Positions 25,782 through 34,139 of a stretch of 64,000 nucleotides of DNA are shown here, piece after piece; position 1 is the first letter of the stretch, and every line of letters starts with the position of its first letter. Position numbers and translations under genes: made by a program. The DNA is from Anabaena cylindrica PCC 7122 (lineage in GTDB: Bacteria > Cyanobacteriota > Cyanobacteriia > Cyanobacteriales > Nostocaceae), in contig NC_019771.1 of NCBI RefSeq assembly GCF_000317695.1, positions 4,888,001 to 4,952,000 on the forward strand. Reading direction: 5' to 3'. The notes under the pieces were generated by a model. That model searched no databases. It worked only from the letters and a program-made list of their open reading frames with translations, and had not been told where the DNA came from.

Positions 25782-26158
25782 TGAATAGGTAAACGGTAAG
25801 GATAAAAGTTTTTTCTATTACCAATTACCAGTTCCCAAAATTTTTAATATCTAGGCAACATGGTTTTATATCTCCAAGGTTTGCTAAATTGTAGGAGCAA
25901 ATTGTAGGGGAATAAAATTCCTCATATTACAGATGCAACTAAAAGTATATGGTGGTTTTCCACACTAAATAGTACGGCTAGTTCCTCTGTCTGCTGAGGC
26001 TAGTTTGACCAGTCTAAATAGCACAATTGTAAAAGAGACAGCCTTATACAGTGAAAATTGTGTGGCTTTATTAACAAAAATTAAGTATTGTCTCTATTCC
26101 TTGACCTGATTCCTTTAAGTACTTCTGCTTTCTTACTTCTAACTTTTACCCTTGCTTT
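25782..26158. other. Intergenic region between dnaK and dnaJ, 377 bp
   Basis: AT-rich spacer holding heptamer-like CCAATTACCAGTTCCC repeats near 25820. A candidate promoter for dnaJ could lie here, but I see no convincing motif, CIRCE element or gene. A minus-strand frame across 26081-26494 is a shadow of dnaJ. Confidence 0.35.
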
Positions 26159-27292
26159 ATGGCCCGCGACTATTATGAAATTTTGGGTGTCTCTCGTGAC
26201 GCCGACAAAGAAGAAATTAAACAGGCTTATCGCCGCCAAGCCCGGAAGTATCACCCAGATGTGAACAAAGAACCTGGTGCTGAAGAACGGTTCAAGGAAA
26301 TCAACCGCGCTTATGAAGTGCTGTCTGAGCCAGAAACCCGCGAGCGTTATAACCGTTTTGGTGAAGCTGGTGTATCTGGTGCTGCTGCTGGCGCTGGCTT
26401 CCAAGATATGGGGGATATGGGCGGTTTTGCTGATATCTTTGAAAGCATATTCAGTGGCTTTGCTGGCGGAATGGGTAGTCCAACCCAGCAGCAAAGACGA
26501 CGTAGTGGACCTGTGCGGGGTGATGATCTACGTCTAGACCTGAAGTTAGATTTTCGGGAAGCGGTATTTGGTGGCGAAAAAGAAATTCGGATTTCTCATC
26601 TAGAAACTTGTGAAGTTTGTAGCGGTTCTGGTGCTAAACCAGGAACTCGTCCCCGAACTTGTGCAACTTGTGCTGGTTCTGGTCAAGTCAGACGTGTGAC
26701 GAGAACGCCTTTTGGCAGCTTTACCCAAGTCTCTACTTGTCCCACTTGCAATGGAACGGGAACAGTAGTTGAAGATAAATGTGATGCTTGCGACGGTAAA
26801 GGCGCAAATCAGGTCACGAAAAAATTGAAAATTACTATTCCAGCTGGGGTAGATAATGGTACCCGTTTGCGGATCTCCCAAGAAGGTGATGCTGGCCAAC
26901 GCGGAGGCCCACCTGGAGATTTGTATGTCTATTTGTTTGTCAATGAAGATGAGGAATTCCAGCGCGATGGAATTAATGTTATTTCGGAAATTAAACTCAG
27001 CTATTTGCAAGCAATTTTAGGCTGCCGTTTGGAGGTGAATACTGTGGATGGACTTGTGGAGTTAATGATTCCCCCAGGAACTCAGCCCAATACGGTAATG
27101 AAGCTGGAAAATCGCGGTGTTCCTCGTTTGGGAAATCCTGTGAGTCGGGGAGATCATATGCTAACAGTGTCAATTGATATTCCCAATAAGATTACCCCAG
27201 AAGAGAGAGAACTACTGGAGAAACTAGCTAAAATTAAGGGAGATAGGACTGGTAAAGGTGGTCAAGGTTTTTTGGGAAATTTATTTAAGTAA
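26159..27292 (+). CDS. dnaJ: DnaJ co-chaperone (Hsp40)
   Basis: A 377-residue protein. The N-terminal J domain (YEILGVSRDADKEEIKQAYR; HPD motif in KYHPDVN) activates DnaK's ATPase. A G/F-rich linker (about 75-120) is followed by the zinc-finger domain with four CXXCXGXG repeats (CEVCSGSG, CATCAGSG, CPTCNGTG, CDACDGKG) and the C-terminal substrate-binding domain. Its TAA stop overlaps by one base the ATG of the TusA-like gene (TAATG), indicating coupled translation of the two. Confidence 0.96.
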   Translation: MARDYYEILGVSRDADKEEIKQAYRRQARKYHPDVNKEPGAEERFKEINRAYEVLSEPETRERYNRFGEAGVSGAAAGAGFQDMGDMGGFADIFESIFSGFAGGMGSPTQQQRRRSGPVRGDDLRLDLKLDFREAVFGGEKEIRISHLETCEVCSGSGAKPGTRPRTCATCAGSGQVRRVTRTPFGSFTQVSTCPTCNGTGTVVEDKCDACDGKGANQVTKKLKITIPAGVDNGTRLRISQEGDAGQRGGPPGDLYVYLFVNEDEEFQRDGINVISEIKLSYLQAILGCRLEVNTVDGLVELMIPPGTQPNTVMKLENRGVPRLGNPVSRGDHMLTVSIDIPNKITPEERELLEKLAKIKGDRTGKGGQGFLGNLFK

Positions 27293-27549
27293 TGAGTGTA
27301 TCTTCCCTGTTAACTCCTGATGCTCAACTGGATTTGCGCGGTACTCCTTGTCCGATTAATTTTGTGCGGACAAAACTCCGTTTGGAGCAAATGCCAGATG
27401 GTGGTTTGTTGGAAGTCTGGTTAGATGCTGGAGAACCTATTGAACAAGTTCCTGATAGCCTCACAATGGCAGGTTTTCAAGTAGAAACTATTACAGATTG
27501 TTCTGGCTATTTTTCTCTGTTAGTACGCCGTCCTGTAGTTGCCGAATGA
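27292..27549 (+). CDS. TusA-family sulfurtransferase-like protein
   Basis: An 85-residue protein of the SirA/TusA family: LDLRGTPCPINFVRTKLRLEQ with the Cys-Pro motif (Cys20), then GLLEVWLDAGEPIEQVPDSL. TusA proteins relay sulfur for tRNA thiolation and cofactor synthesis through the CPxP-type cysteine. The substrate here is not known. Its ATG overlaps the dnaJ stop and its TGA overlaps the rsgA ATG (ATGA), so dnaJ, this gene and rsgA are tightly linked in one transcript. Confidence 0.85.
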   Translation: MSVSSLLTPDAQLDLRGTPCPINFVRTKLRLEQMPDGGLLEVWLDAGEPIEQVPDSLTMAGFQVETITDCSGYFSLLVRRPVVAE

Positions 27550-28670
27550 AGGGTGAAACTGTTGCTAATGGACATTTATGGGGTACGGTGTTAGCTGTAC
27601 AGGCTAATTTTTATCGGGTACAGATGGATGAGGAAGCAGGGGTGCAGGGGTGCAGAGGAGCAGAGGAGAATTACCGAGTCCCCAATCCCCAGTCTCCAAT
27701 ACCCAGCCCCCAATACCTCCTCTGTACACGCAGAACACGCCTGAAAAAAATTGGTCAACAGGTGATGGTGGGCGATCGCGTTATTGTAGAAGAACCTGAT
27801 TGGTCTGGGGGACGGGGAGCTATTGGTGATGTTCTCCCCCGACATAGTGAGTTAGACAGACCAGCGATCGCTAATGTTAACCAAATTCTACTGGTATTTG
27901 CGGTAGCTGATCCGCCTTTAGAACCTGTCCAATTGAGTAGATTTTTAATTAAAGCTGAGTCTACAGGCGTTGATGTGCTGCTGTGTTTGAATAAATGTGA
28001 TCTAATTTCCCCCCTTGAAAAACAGCAAATTAGCGATCGCTTACTGGCTTGGGGTTATCAACCACTTTTTATCAGTGTTCAAAACCAAATTAATATTGAC
28101 CACATAGCAAATTATTTAAACAATAAAATTACTGTGATTGCTGGGCCTTCCGGTGTGGGAAAATCAAGCTTGATTAATGGACTAATTCCCGATATCAACC
28201 TGCGCGTGGGAGAAGTTTCTGGGAAATTAGCCCGTGGTCGCCATACCACCCGTCATGTAGAATTATTTGAAATGCCCAGTGGTGGTTTACTGGCTGATAC
28301 TCCCGGTTTTAATCAACCTGATTTGGATTGTAGCCCAGAAGAATTAATTTACTATTTCCCAGAAGCCAGAAAACAATTAGAAATTGCTAGTTGTCGGTTT
28401 AGTGATTGTACCCATCGAGATGAGCCGGATTGTGCTGTGGGTAAGGACTGGGAACGATATACACATTATTTAGAATTTTTAGGGGATGCGATCGCACGTC
28501 AAACCCATCTTAAACAGCAAGCTGATCCCGAATCTAGTCTGAAGTTAAAATCCAAAGGCAAAGGTCAGAGTCAGTACGAGCCAAAGCTAGAAAGTAAAAA
28601 ATATCGCCGCATTTCCCGCAAAACTCAATTACAAGACTTACAGGAGTTATATCGAGAAAGTGAGGAATAG
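27546..28670 (+). CDS. rsgA: Ribosome small subunit-dependent GTPase RsgA, with an in-frame repeat insertion
   Basis: A circularly permuted GTPase that assists maturation of the 30S subunit. From the ATG at 27546 it has 374 residues. An OB-fold (GTVLAVQANFYRV) is followed by NKCDL (G4), GPSGVGKSSLING (G1), DTPGFNQPD (G3) and a zinc motif (CRFSDCTHRDEPDC). Residues about 29-56 (27630-27715) are extra: they translate heptanucleotide repeats of CCCCAAT/CCCCAGT type and split the OB-fold between RVQMDE and YLLCTRRTRL. The frame stays open, so the insert is tolerated or the region is a loop. Confidence 0.92.
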   Translation: MKGETVANGHLWGTVLAVQANFYRVQMDEEAGVQGCRGAEENYRVPNPQSPIPSPQYLLCTRRTRLKKIGQQVMVGDRVIVEEPDWSGGRGAIGDVLPRHSELDRPAIANVNQILLVFAVADPPLEPVQLSRFLIKAESTGVDVLLCLNKCDLISPLEKQQISDRLLAWGYQPLFISVQNQINIDHIANYLNNKITVIAGPSGVGKSSLINGLIPDINLRVGEVSGKLARGRHTTRHVELFEMPSGGLLADTPGFNQPDLDCSPEELIYYFPEARKQLEIASCRFSDCTHRDEPDCAVGKDWERYTHYLEFLGDAIARQTHLKQQADPESSLKLKSKGKGQSQYEPKLESKKYRRISRKTQLQDLQELYRESEE

Positions 28671-28760
28671 GGGATTGGTAATGGGTAATGGGTAATTGGT
28701 GATTCTTCTCCTGACTCCTGACTCCTGACTTCTAGCCCTAACGAAAAGACTTATTCAGCG
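28671..28760. repeat. Short heptamer and CTGACTC-type repeats after rsgA
   Basis: GGTAATGG-type heptamers (28676-28703) are followed by TCCTGACTCCTGACTCCTGA and then TAGCCCTAACGAAAAGACTT. The last part closely matches 63147-63183, so this block is a dispersed repeat rather than a unique terminator. No gene is seen up to the next start at 28882. Confidence 0.6.
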
Positions 28761-28881
28761 ACCCCTACTTAATTTTTTATTCCCTTAACTCCTGCAAAAA
28801 TGATCGCAATAAAGTCTTAAAATATTGTTAATTTCAGCCGAATCTCCCGACCTTCAATTTACAGAAACACACACAATTATT

Positions 28882-30471
28882 ATGGCTATAGGCTACGTCG
28901 CACTCGTACTTCATGCACACTTACCCTTCGTTCGTCACCCAGAAAGTGAGTACGTGCTGGAAGAAGAATGGCTCTATGAAGCCATCACTGAAACATATAT
29001 CCCCTTATTGAAAGTATTTGAAGGCTTAAAGCGAGACGGGATCGACTTTAAAATCACCATGAGTATGACACCTCCCCTCGTGTCAATGCTACGTGATCCG
29101 CTGCTACAAGAACGCTACGACGCACATTTATCTCAATTAGAAGAATTAATAGAACTAGAAGCCGAGCGCAATGTCCAAAACGGTCATCTTCGTTATTTAG
29201 CTGAACATTACGCGACTGAGTTCAACGAAGCGCGTGAATTATGGGAACGCTATAACGGTGATTTAGTCACAGCTTTTAAAGGATTCCAAGATACTAATAA
29301 CCTAGAAATTATCACCTGCGGTGCTACTCACGGCTATTTACCGCTGATGAAAATGTATCCCCAAGCTGTATGGGCGCAAATTCAAGTAGCTTGTGAACAT
29401 TACGAAGAAACTTTTGGCAAAGCACCCAGAGGTATTTGGTTGCCAGAATGCGCCTACTACGAAGGTTTAGACCGAATGTTAGCGGACGCAGGTTTGCGTT
29501 ATTTCCTCACTGATGGACATGGTATTTTATACGCTCGTCCCCGTCCCCGCTTCGGTACTTATGCGCCAATTTTCACCGAACCTGGTGTAGCAGCCTTTGG
29601 TCGAGATCATGAATCGTCTCAACAGGTATGGTCTTCTGAAGTTGGTTATCCTGGTGCAGCCGAATATCGGGAATTTTACAAAGATTTGGGCTGGGAAGCT
29701 GAATATGAGTATATTAAGCCTTACATCATGCCCAATGGTCAGAGAAAAAATACAGGTATTAAGTATCATAAAATTACAGGGCGTGGCTTAGGTCTTTCTG
29801 ATAAAGCACTCTATGATCCTTATTGGGCAAAGGAAAAAGCCGCAGATCACGCCGCTAATTTCATGTATAACCGTGAACGTCAATCTGAGCATTTACACGG
29901 TATCATGGGTCGCCCGCCAATTATTGTTTCACCTTATGATGCAGAGTTATTTGGTCATTGGTGGTATGAAGGCCCTTGGTTTATTGATTACCTGTTCCGT
30001 AAGTCTTGGTATGACCAAGGAACTTATGAAATGACCCATTTAGCTGATTATTTGCGGGCTAATCCCACTCAACAAGTTTGTCGTCCTGCTCAGTCGAGTT
30101 GGGGTTATAAAGGGTTTCATGAGTATTGGTTAAATGAGACAAATGCCTGGGTTTACCCACATTTACACAAAGCTGCGGAACGGATGATTGAAATATCCAC
30201 CTTGGAACCAGAGGATGAGTTGCAGTGGAAAGCTTTAAACCAAGCAGCACGGGAGTTATTATTAGCGCAATCTTCAGACTGGGCGTTTATTATGCGGACA
30301 GGAACAATGGTTCCTTATGCGGTGAGAAGAACGCGATCGCATTTAATGCGGTTTAATAAACTGTATGAAGATGTGAAAGTCGGTAAAATCGATAGCGGTT
30401 GGTTGGAAAAAGTAGAGTTAATGGATAATATTTTCCCCAATATTAACTATCGCTCTTATCGTCCAATGTAG
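28882..30471 (+). CDS. GH57 family glycoside hydrolase, probable 1,4-alpha-glucan branching enzyme
   Basis: I take the ATG at 28882 (MAIGYVALVLHAHLPFV), giving 529 residues; an upstream TTG at 28825 adds 19 residues that lack family similarity. GH57 motifs: HAHLPF (11-16), the nucleophile in GIWLPECAYY (Glu189) and the acid/base in VSPYDAELFGHWW (Asp353). A DUF1957-type C-terminal helical domain follows (SSWGYKGFHEYWLN). Such enzymes make alpha-1,6 branches in glycogen. It complements the GH13 enzyme at 2.0 kb. It stands alone and ends at a strong terminator. Confidence 0.88.
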   Translation: MAIGYVALVLHAHLPFVRHPESEYVLEEEWLYEAITETYIPLLKVFEGLKRDGIDFKITMSMTPPLVSMLRDPLLQERYDAHLSQLEELIELEAERNVQNGHLRYLAEHYATEFNEARELWERYNGDLVTAFKGFQDTNNLEIITCGATHGYLPLMKMYPQAVWAQIQVACEHYEETFGKAPRGIWLPECAYYEGLDRMLADAGLRYFLTDGHGILYARPRPRFGTYAPIFTEPGVAAFGRDHESSQQVWSSEVGYPGAAEYREFYKDLGWEAEYEYIKPYIMPNGQRKNTGIKYHKITGRGLGLSDKALYDPYWAKEKAADHAANFMYNRERQSEHLHGIMGRPPIIVSPYDAELFGHWWYEGPWFIDYLFRKSWYDQGTYEMTHLADYLRANPTQQVCRPAQSSWGYKGFHEYWLNETNAWVYPHLHKAAERMIEISTLEPEDELQWKALNQAARELLLAQSSDWAFIMRTGTMVPYAVRRTRSHLMRFNKLYEDVKVGKIDSGWLEKVELMDNIFPNINYRSYRPM

Positions 30472-30532
30472 TTAACGCAGTTTAATACAGCGCAGCAAAG
30501 AAATAAGTAAGTATTTTAAATACTGACAGCAA

Positions 30533-30562
30533 AACCCCCAGCACTATGACTGGGGGTTAATT
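30533..30562 (+). terminator. Rho-independent terminator between convergent genes
   Basis: AACCCCCA (30533-30540) pairs with TGGGGGTT (30551-30558), followed by AATTTTG. It has a 10-base loop, and its position between the GH57 gene and the oppositely oriented small gene would let it serve both strands. Confidence 0.8.
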
Positions 30563-30594
30563 TTGTAGACATTTTATTAGAGCGGCCTTTACCA

Positions 30595-30822
30595 CTATTG
30601 AGGTAAAGTACGGCTTGCATAAGCATCCATTACATAAGCAGGAGTGCGATTACTATAGTCTATTTCTATGCCAGTAATAGACTGGGCTAACTGCTCAAAA
30701 GACTCAGAACGCCAGTTACGTTCATGAATTGGCTTGGTTTGCTCACCCATAAAATAAGCCAGAGAACCTACAACTGAAGCTGCTACCCAACCTACAACAA
30801 TTAGCGCAATTAATATAGTCAT
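30595..30822 (-). CDS. Small single-pass membrane protein, 75 aa
   Basis: An N-terminal transmembrane helix (ILIALIVVGWVAASVVGSLAYFM, residues about 3-25) is followed by a soluble tail (IHERNWRSESFEQLAQSITG then PAYVMDAYASRTLPQ). It is conserved-looking, with the typical size of thylakoid or cytoplasmic membrane small subunits of cyanobacteria. I do not recognise a named family. It lies convergent to the GH57 gene, sharing the terminator at 30533. Confidence 0.6.
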   Translation of the reverse strand: MTILIALIVVGWVAASVVGSLAYFMGEQTKPIHERNWRSESFEQLAQSITGIEIDYSNRTPAYVMDAYASRTLPQ

Positions 30823-31374
30823 TTTGGAACCTCGTGTTTTAACTTATGTTGCTTTATGTAAATAAATATAACGAATATAAACAAAATTTGCAAACTGTCC
30901 ATAAGGTGTGCTAACCGATAAGGTGGGTGAGGTATTCCACACTGTCATCATTAGGATTTACGCATAACACAACGAAAGTGGCGGTAATACCGCAACGGGC
31001 AAGCAAGCTACATGAATTACCGCTACGGCACATCTTGTGTGAGTCCTGATCATTTCAAGGTGTGATAAAAATCCACTAAAAACAAAAAATACATTTTATA
31101 AAACGTTGATAGAAGTTAAAACTGTTAACTCACTACAAATAAACTTAGTCCTTGATAGTACTAGTATAAAAAAATACTTTATCTGTAGATTCAAACCTGG
31201 ATCTGTTTTTACTTTAGAAACAATAAGTAAATTCTGTGACAGAATTAGTATAAGATTTCCCAACCCTATCTTTTTCTCTTTAGTTATCATCTTCCCAATC
31301 AAGCAAACCCAAAACTAGCCCCTTGTCCCTTGTAGAAATAGGTTAACTCACAAATATTGTTCAATAAGACATAA
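30823..31374. other. Intergenic region with MITE-like element, 552 bp
   Basis: Between the small membrane gene and the kinase-GUN4 gene. The part at 30950-31050 looks like a degenerate small inverted-repeat element, listed separately. Both-strand open frames at 31096-31318 have no protein-like composition or ribosome-binding site and I do not call them genes. No promoter stands out. Confidence 0.4.
30950..31050. repeat. Degenerate MITE-like inverted-repeat element
   Basis: ATTAGGATTTACGCATAACAC at the left is partly inverted at the right (TGTGTGAGTCCTGAT). About 11 of 15 outer bases pair. The AGGATTTACGCA/AGGACTTACGCA type of end is common on short non-coding elements in Nostocales. It is too decayed to be mobile. 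Confidence 0.4.
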
Positions 31375-32721
31375 ATGAAACTTTGGCAGCCCAATCAACA
31401 TCTAAATAATGGTAGATTTATTATCCAAAGAGTGATGCGTAGCGGTGGCTTTGGAGTCACTTATAGCATCAGAGAAAAGGCTACATCTAAATTATTTGTT
31501 TTGAAAGCTCTCAATTATATTCAACAAAATAAAGTAGATTTTAAACAACTACAGGTAAAGTTTGTCAATGAAGCAGTTCGGTTAGCAAGATGTTCTCATC
31601 CTCATATTGTCAAAGTCTATGAAGTGATCCAAGAAGATGGACTTTGGTGCATGATTATGGAATATATAGATGGAGAAGATTTAGCAGAATATATTAATGA
31701 TAATGGAGTGTTAGCAGAAGAAGAAGCACTACTATATATTGACCAAATTGCACAAGCTTTAGAATATATTCATCACCAAGGATTTTTACATCGAGATATC
31801 AAACCTAGTAATATCTTATTACGTCGAGGAAAATTGGAAGTAGTGTTAATAGATTTTGGGTTGGCAAGAGAGTATAGCAGCGGTCAAATCAAAAGTATGA
31901 CTAATGATAGAACCGATGGTTATGCACCAATTGAACAATATCAAAAAAGAGGCAATTTTGGTGCTTATACCGATGTTTATGCTTTGGCTGCTACCCTCTA
32001 TACTTTACTAACTAAAAAAGTACCTATACCTGCTGAATATAGAAACAAAAATAATACTTTACCACCACCAAAACAATTTAATTCGCAAATTAGCGATAGA
32101 GTAAATAATGCGATTCTTCGGGGAATGGCTTTGGAACCAGAAAATCGTCCCCAGTCGGTATTTGAATTTAGAGAATTACTAGGTCTAGCTAGTATGTTAC
32201 CCTCTCAAGAAATAGAGGAAAAACTAATTTCAGTAGTGGGAATGGACTACACTCGACTACGGGAATTACTTGCGTCTGGAAAGTGGAAAGAAGCAGATGA
32301 AGAAACAACACGAGTCATGTTAGCCGTAGTAGGAAGAGAAAATGAAGGTTGGTTAAGTGAAAAAGATATTTATAATTTCCCTTGTCAAGATATTCGTACT
32401 CTTGACCAATTATGGGTAAAATATAGTAATGGCAGATTTGGTTTCTCTGTGCAAAGGCGTATTTATCAAAGTCTGCGAGGCACTAGAAAATTTCACCAAG
32501 AAGTTTGGGATGCTATTGGTGATAAAGTGGGTTGGAAGAAAGATAAAAAATGGATGTATTATGATGATTTGACATTTGATATTACAGCACCAGAAGCTCA
32601 TTTACCAAGTGGAATTTTTTGGTTTGATTCATGGTGGGGTCGCTATGGGTGGTTTTTATTAGATGGAGTAGAAAGGCGGTTTTATTATTTAGTGGCGCGA
32701 GTGATTAAGTGCAATATATAG
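31375..32721 (+). CDS. Serine/threonine kinase fused to a GUN4 domain
   Basis: A 448-residue protein. The N-terminal kinase has a Gly-rich loop (RSGGFGVTY, 22-30), Lys44 (FVLKAL), HRDIKPSN (139-146) and DFGLAR (160-165), all intact. From about 290 to the end is a GUN4 domain (YTRLRELLASGKWKEADEET ... VWDAIGDKVGWKK), which binds porphyrins and in Gun4 stimulates Mg-chelatase. Such fusions occur in filamentous cyanobacteria and may link tetrapyrrole state to phosphorylation. Function and substrates are unknown. No membrane segment is seen. Confidence 0.9.
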   Translation: MKLWQPNQHLNNGRFIIQRVMRSGGFGVTYSIREKATSKLFVLKALNYIQQNKVDFKQLQVKFVNEAVRLARCSHPHIVKVYEVIQEDGLWCMIMEYIDGEDLAEYINDNGVLAEEEALLYIDQIAQALEYIHHQGFLHRDIKPSNILLRRGKLEVVLIDFGLAREYSSGQIKSMTNDRTDGYAPIEQYQKRGNFGAYTDVYALAATLYTLLTKKVPIPAEYRNKNNTLPPPKQFNSQISDRVNNAILRGMALEPENRPQSVFEFRELLGLASMLPSQEIEEKLISVVGMDYTRLRELLASGKWKEADEETTRVMLAVVGRENEGWLSEKDIYNFPCQDIRTLDQLWVKYSNGRFGFSVQRRIYQSLRGTRKFHQEVWDAIGDKVGWKKDKKWMYYDDLTFDITAPEAHLPSGIFWFDSWWGRYGWFLLDGVERRFYYLVARVIKCNI

Positions 32722-32739
32722 CAATTCTATTGGATTTAT

Positions 32740-32830
32740 GTTCACGTAGTGTGCCGGAGGCATCACGGAATTTTGAAACCGTATCCCTGACGGGAGGCGT
32801 ATGACTCCTACGTCGTCACGCAAGCTATAG
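32740..32830. repeat. Dispersed cyanobacterial repeat
   Basis: GTTCACGTAGTGTGCCGGAGGCAT-type sequence at 32740-32763 is identical over 24 bases to 1152-1175. A GGGAGGCGTATGACTCC hairpin-like stretch follows (about 32798-32815). No gene lies between the kinase stop and the CBS protein, and the last 100 bp hold nothing else I can name. Confidence 0.6.
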
Positions 32831-32944
32831 CCATACCGCAGAGAAGCAGATAACACAGAGGAAGATAAAAAATGGTGTTCACATCTTATTCAAGATAATC
32901 TAAATTTAATTGATAAATCAAGGATTCTGTGCCGTAATTTATGA

Positions 32945-34006
32945 TTAATCAACAATAGTTTCTTTGGTATGAGAAATATTGATAGATTGCAACATTCTTT
33001 CCCGTTTTTTACGGGCAATTTCTTGTAAATCAACTGTTTTGTCAGTCTCATCTACAATTTCACCAGTTATTACCTCTAGCACATCCTCTAAAGTAATAAC
33101 ACCAGCTACACACCCATATTCATCAACTACTACTGCAAGATGTTCACGGGCTTCTATAAAGTTTTTCAGAAGTTTATCAGCCCGGATTATTTCAGGAACA
33201 AAGCGGACATTGCGACATAAATCTGCAATTTTTTGGTCATTACTACCTTCAATCATCGCTGTTAGTAAGCTTTGTTTGAGAGCAAATCCCATAACTTGAT
33301 CAATAGATTCATCAATAACAATAATTCGCGTATGTTGAGAAGCAATAATATCGGTTTTAGACTCAGCAAGAGTTAAATTACCACGTATATAGGTCAGCAT
33401 GATTTGGGGTGTCATTAAATCTGAAGCTGTCACATCATTTAATCTAAATACCCTCTGAATCATTTCTGCTTCTTCACTTTGAATAATTCCTTCTTGTTGA
33501 CCAATCCTTGCTAACAGTTTTATTTCTGCTTCATTTGTTGTCGGTCTTTTTCTCCCTCTAGAAAAGGGTGCAGTGACATTTTCTAGAATCCAAACTAAAG
33601 GTGTAAAAGCAATCGAAAGTCCAGTGATAGGTATAGCTGTAAGTATGGCTATTTGTTCAGAATATCTCTCTCCAATTGTCTTTGGAATAATTTCTCCAAA
33701 TATGATAATCAAAAATGTTAGTATTCCTGAGAATACACCAAGCCAATTATCTCCTAATACTTGAGTCGCAATATTACCTGTAATAATACTACCAATAATA
33801 TTGAAAGTATTATTGAGAATAACAATAGTAGCAATAGGTCGATTCATGTTTTCACGAATCGCCAGAAGTGCAACTGCGGCTGGATTTTTTGATTGAGCTA
33901 ATTGTCTAACTCTCAACGTTGAAACAGAAAACAGCGCTGTTTCTATACTAGAACAAAGCGCTGAACCTACAATAATAATGAATATAGTAATTATAAGTTT
34001 TAACAT
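32945..34006 (-). CDS. DUF21/CBS-domain membrane protein (CNNM/CorC-like)
   Basis: Start at the ATG at 34006 (MLKLIITIFIIIVG), because the 34018 start is a TTG. The 353 residues begin with a DUF21 transmembrane domain: a first segment, then ETALFSVSTLRVRQLA, NPAAVALLAIRENMNRPIA and IIIFGEIIPKTIG. A paired CBS module follows (VTASDLMTPQIMLTYI ... HLAVVVDEYGCVAGVITLED). The C-terminal CorC_HlyC transporter domain is missing. Such proteins are often called hemolysins but more likely take part in Mg2+ or other ion transport. No adjacent partner gene. Confidence 0.88.
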   Translation of the reverse strand: MLKLIITIFIIIVGSALCSSIETALFSVSTLRVRQLAQSKNPAAVALLAIRENMNRPIATIVILNNTFNIIGSIITGNIATQVLGDNWLGVFSGILTFLIIIFGEIIPKTIGERYSEQIAILTAIPITGLSIAFTPLVWILENVTAPFSRGRKRPTTNEAEIKLLARIGQQEGIIQSEEAEMIQRVFRLNDVTASDLMTPQIMLTYIRGNLTLAESKTDIIASQHTRIIVIDESIDQVMGFALKQSLLTAMIEGSNDQKIADLCRNVRFVPEIIRADKLLKNFIEAREHLAVVVDEYGCVAGVITLEDVLEVITGEIVDETDKTVDLQEIARKKRERMLQSINISHTKETIVD

Positions 34007-34139
34007 ATAGTTTCCCAAGTATGGGAAGATGGGATTTAGATGAGCTAATAACCTGAATAAGTTAATTTACACTTTAATGATTATAGCGTTAAGTTCAGAT
34101 TTGACTAGTTCGCAGTATATCTAATATTAGTAGGGTAAG

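Noticed and set aside
31096..31318. Opposing 68- and 70-aa frames before the kinase-GUN4 gene
   Set aside because: No ribosome-binding site or protein-like pattern; both frames cover the same AT-rich stretch.
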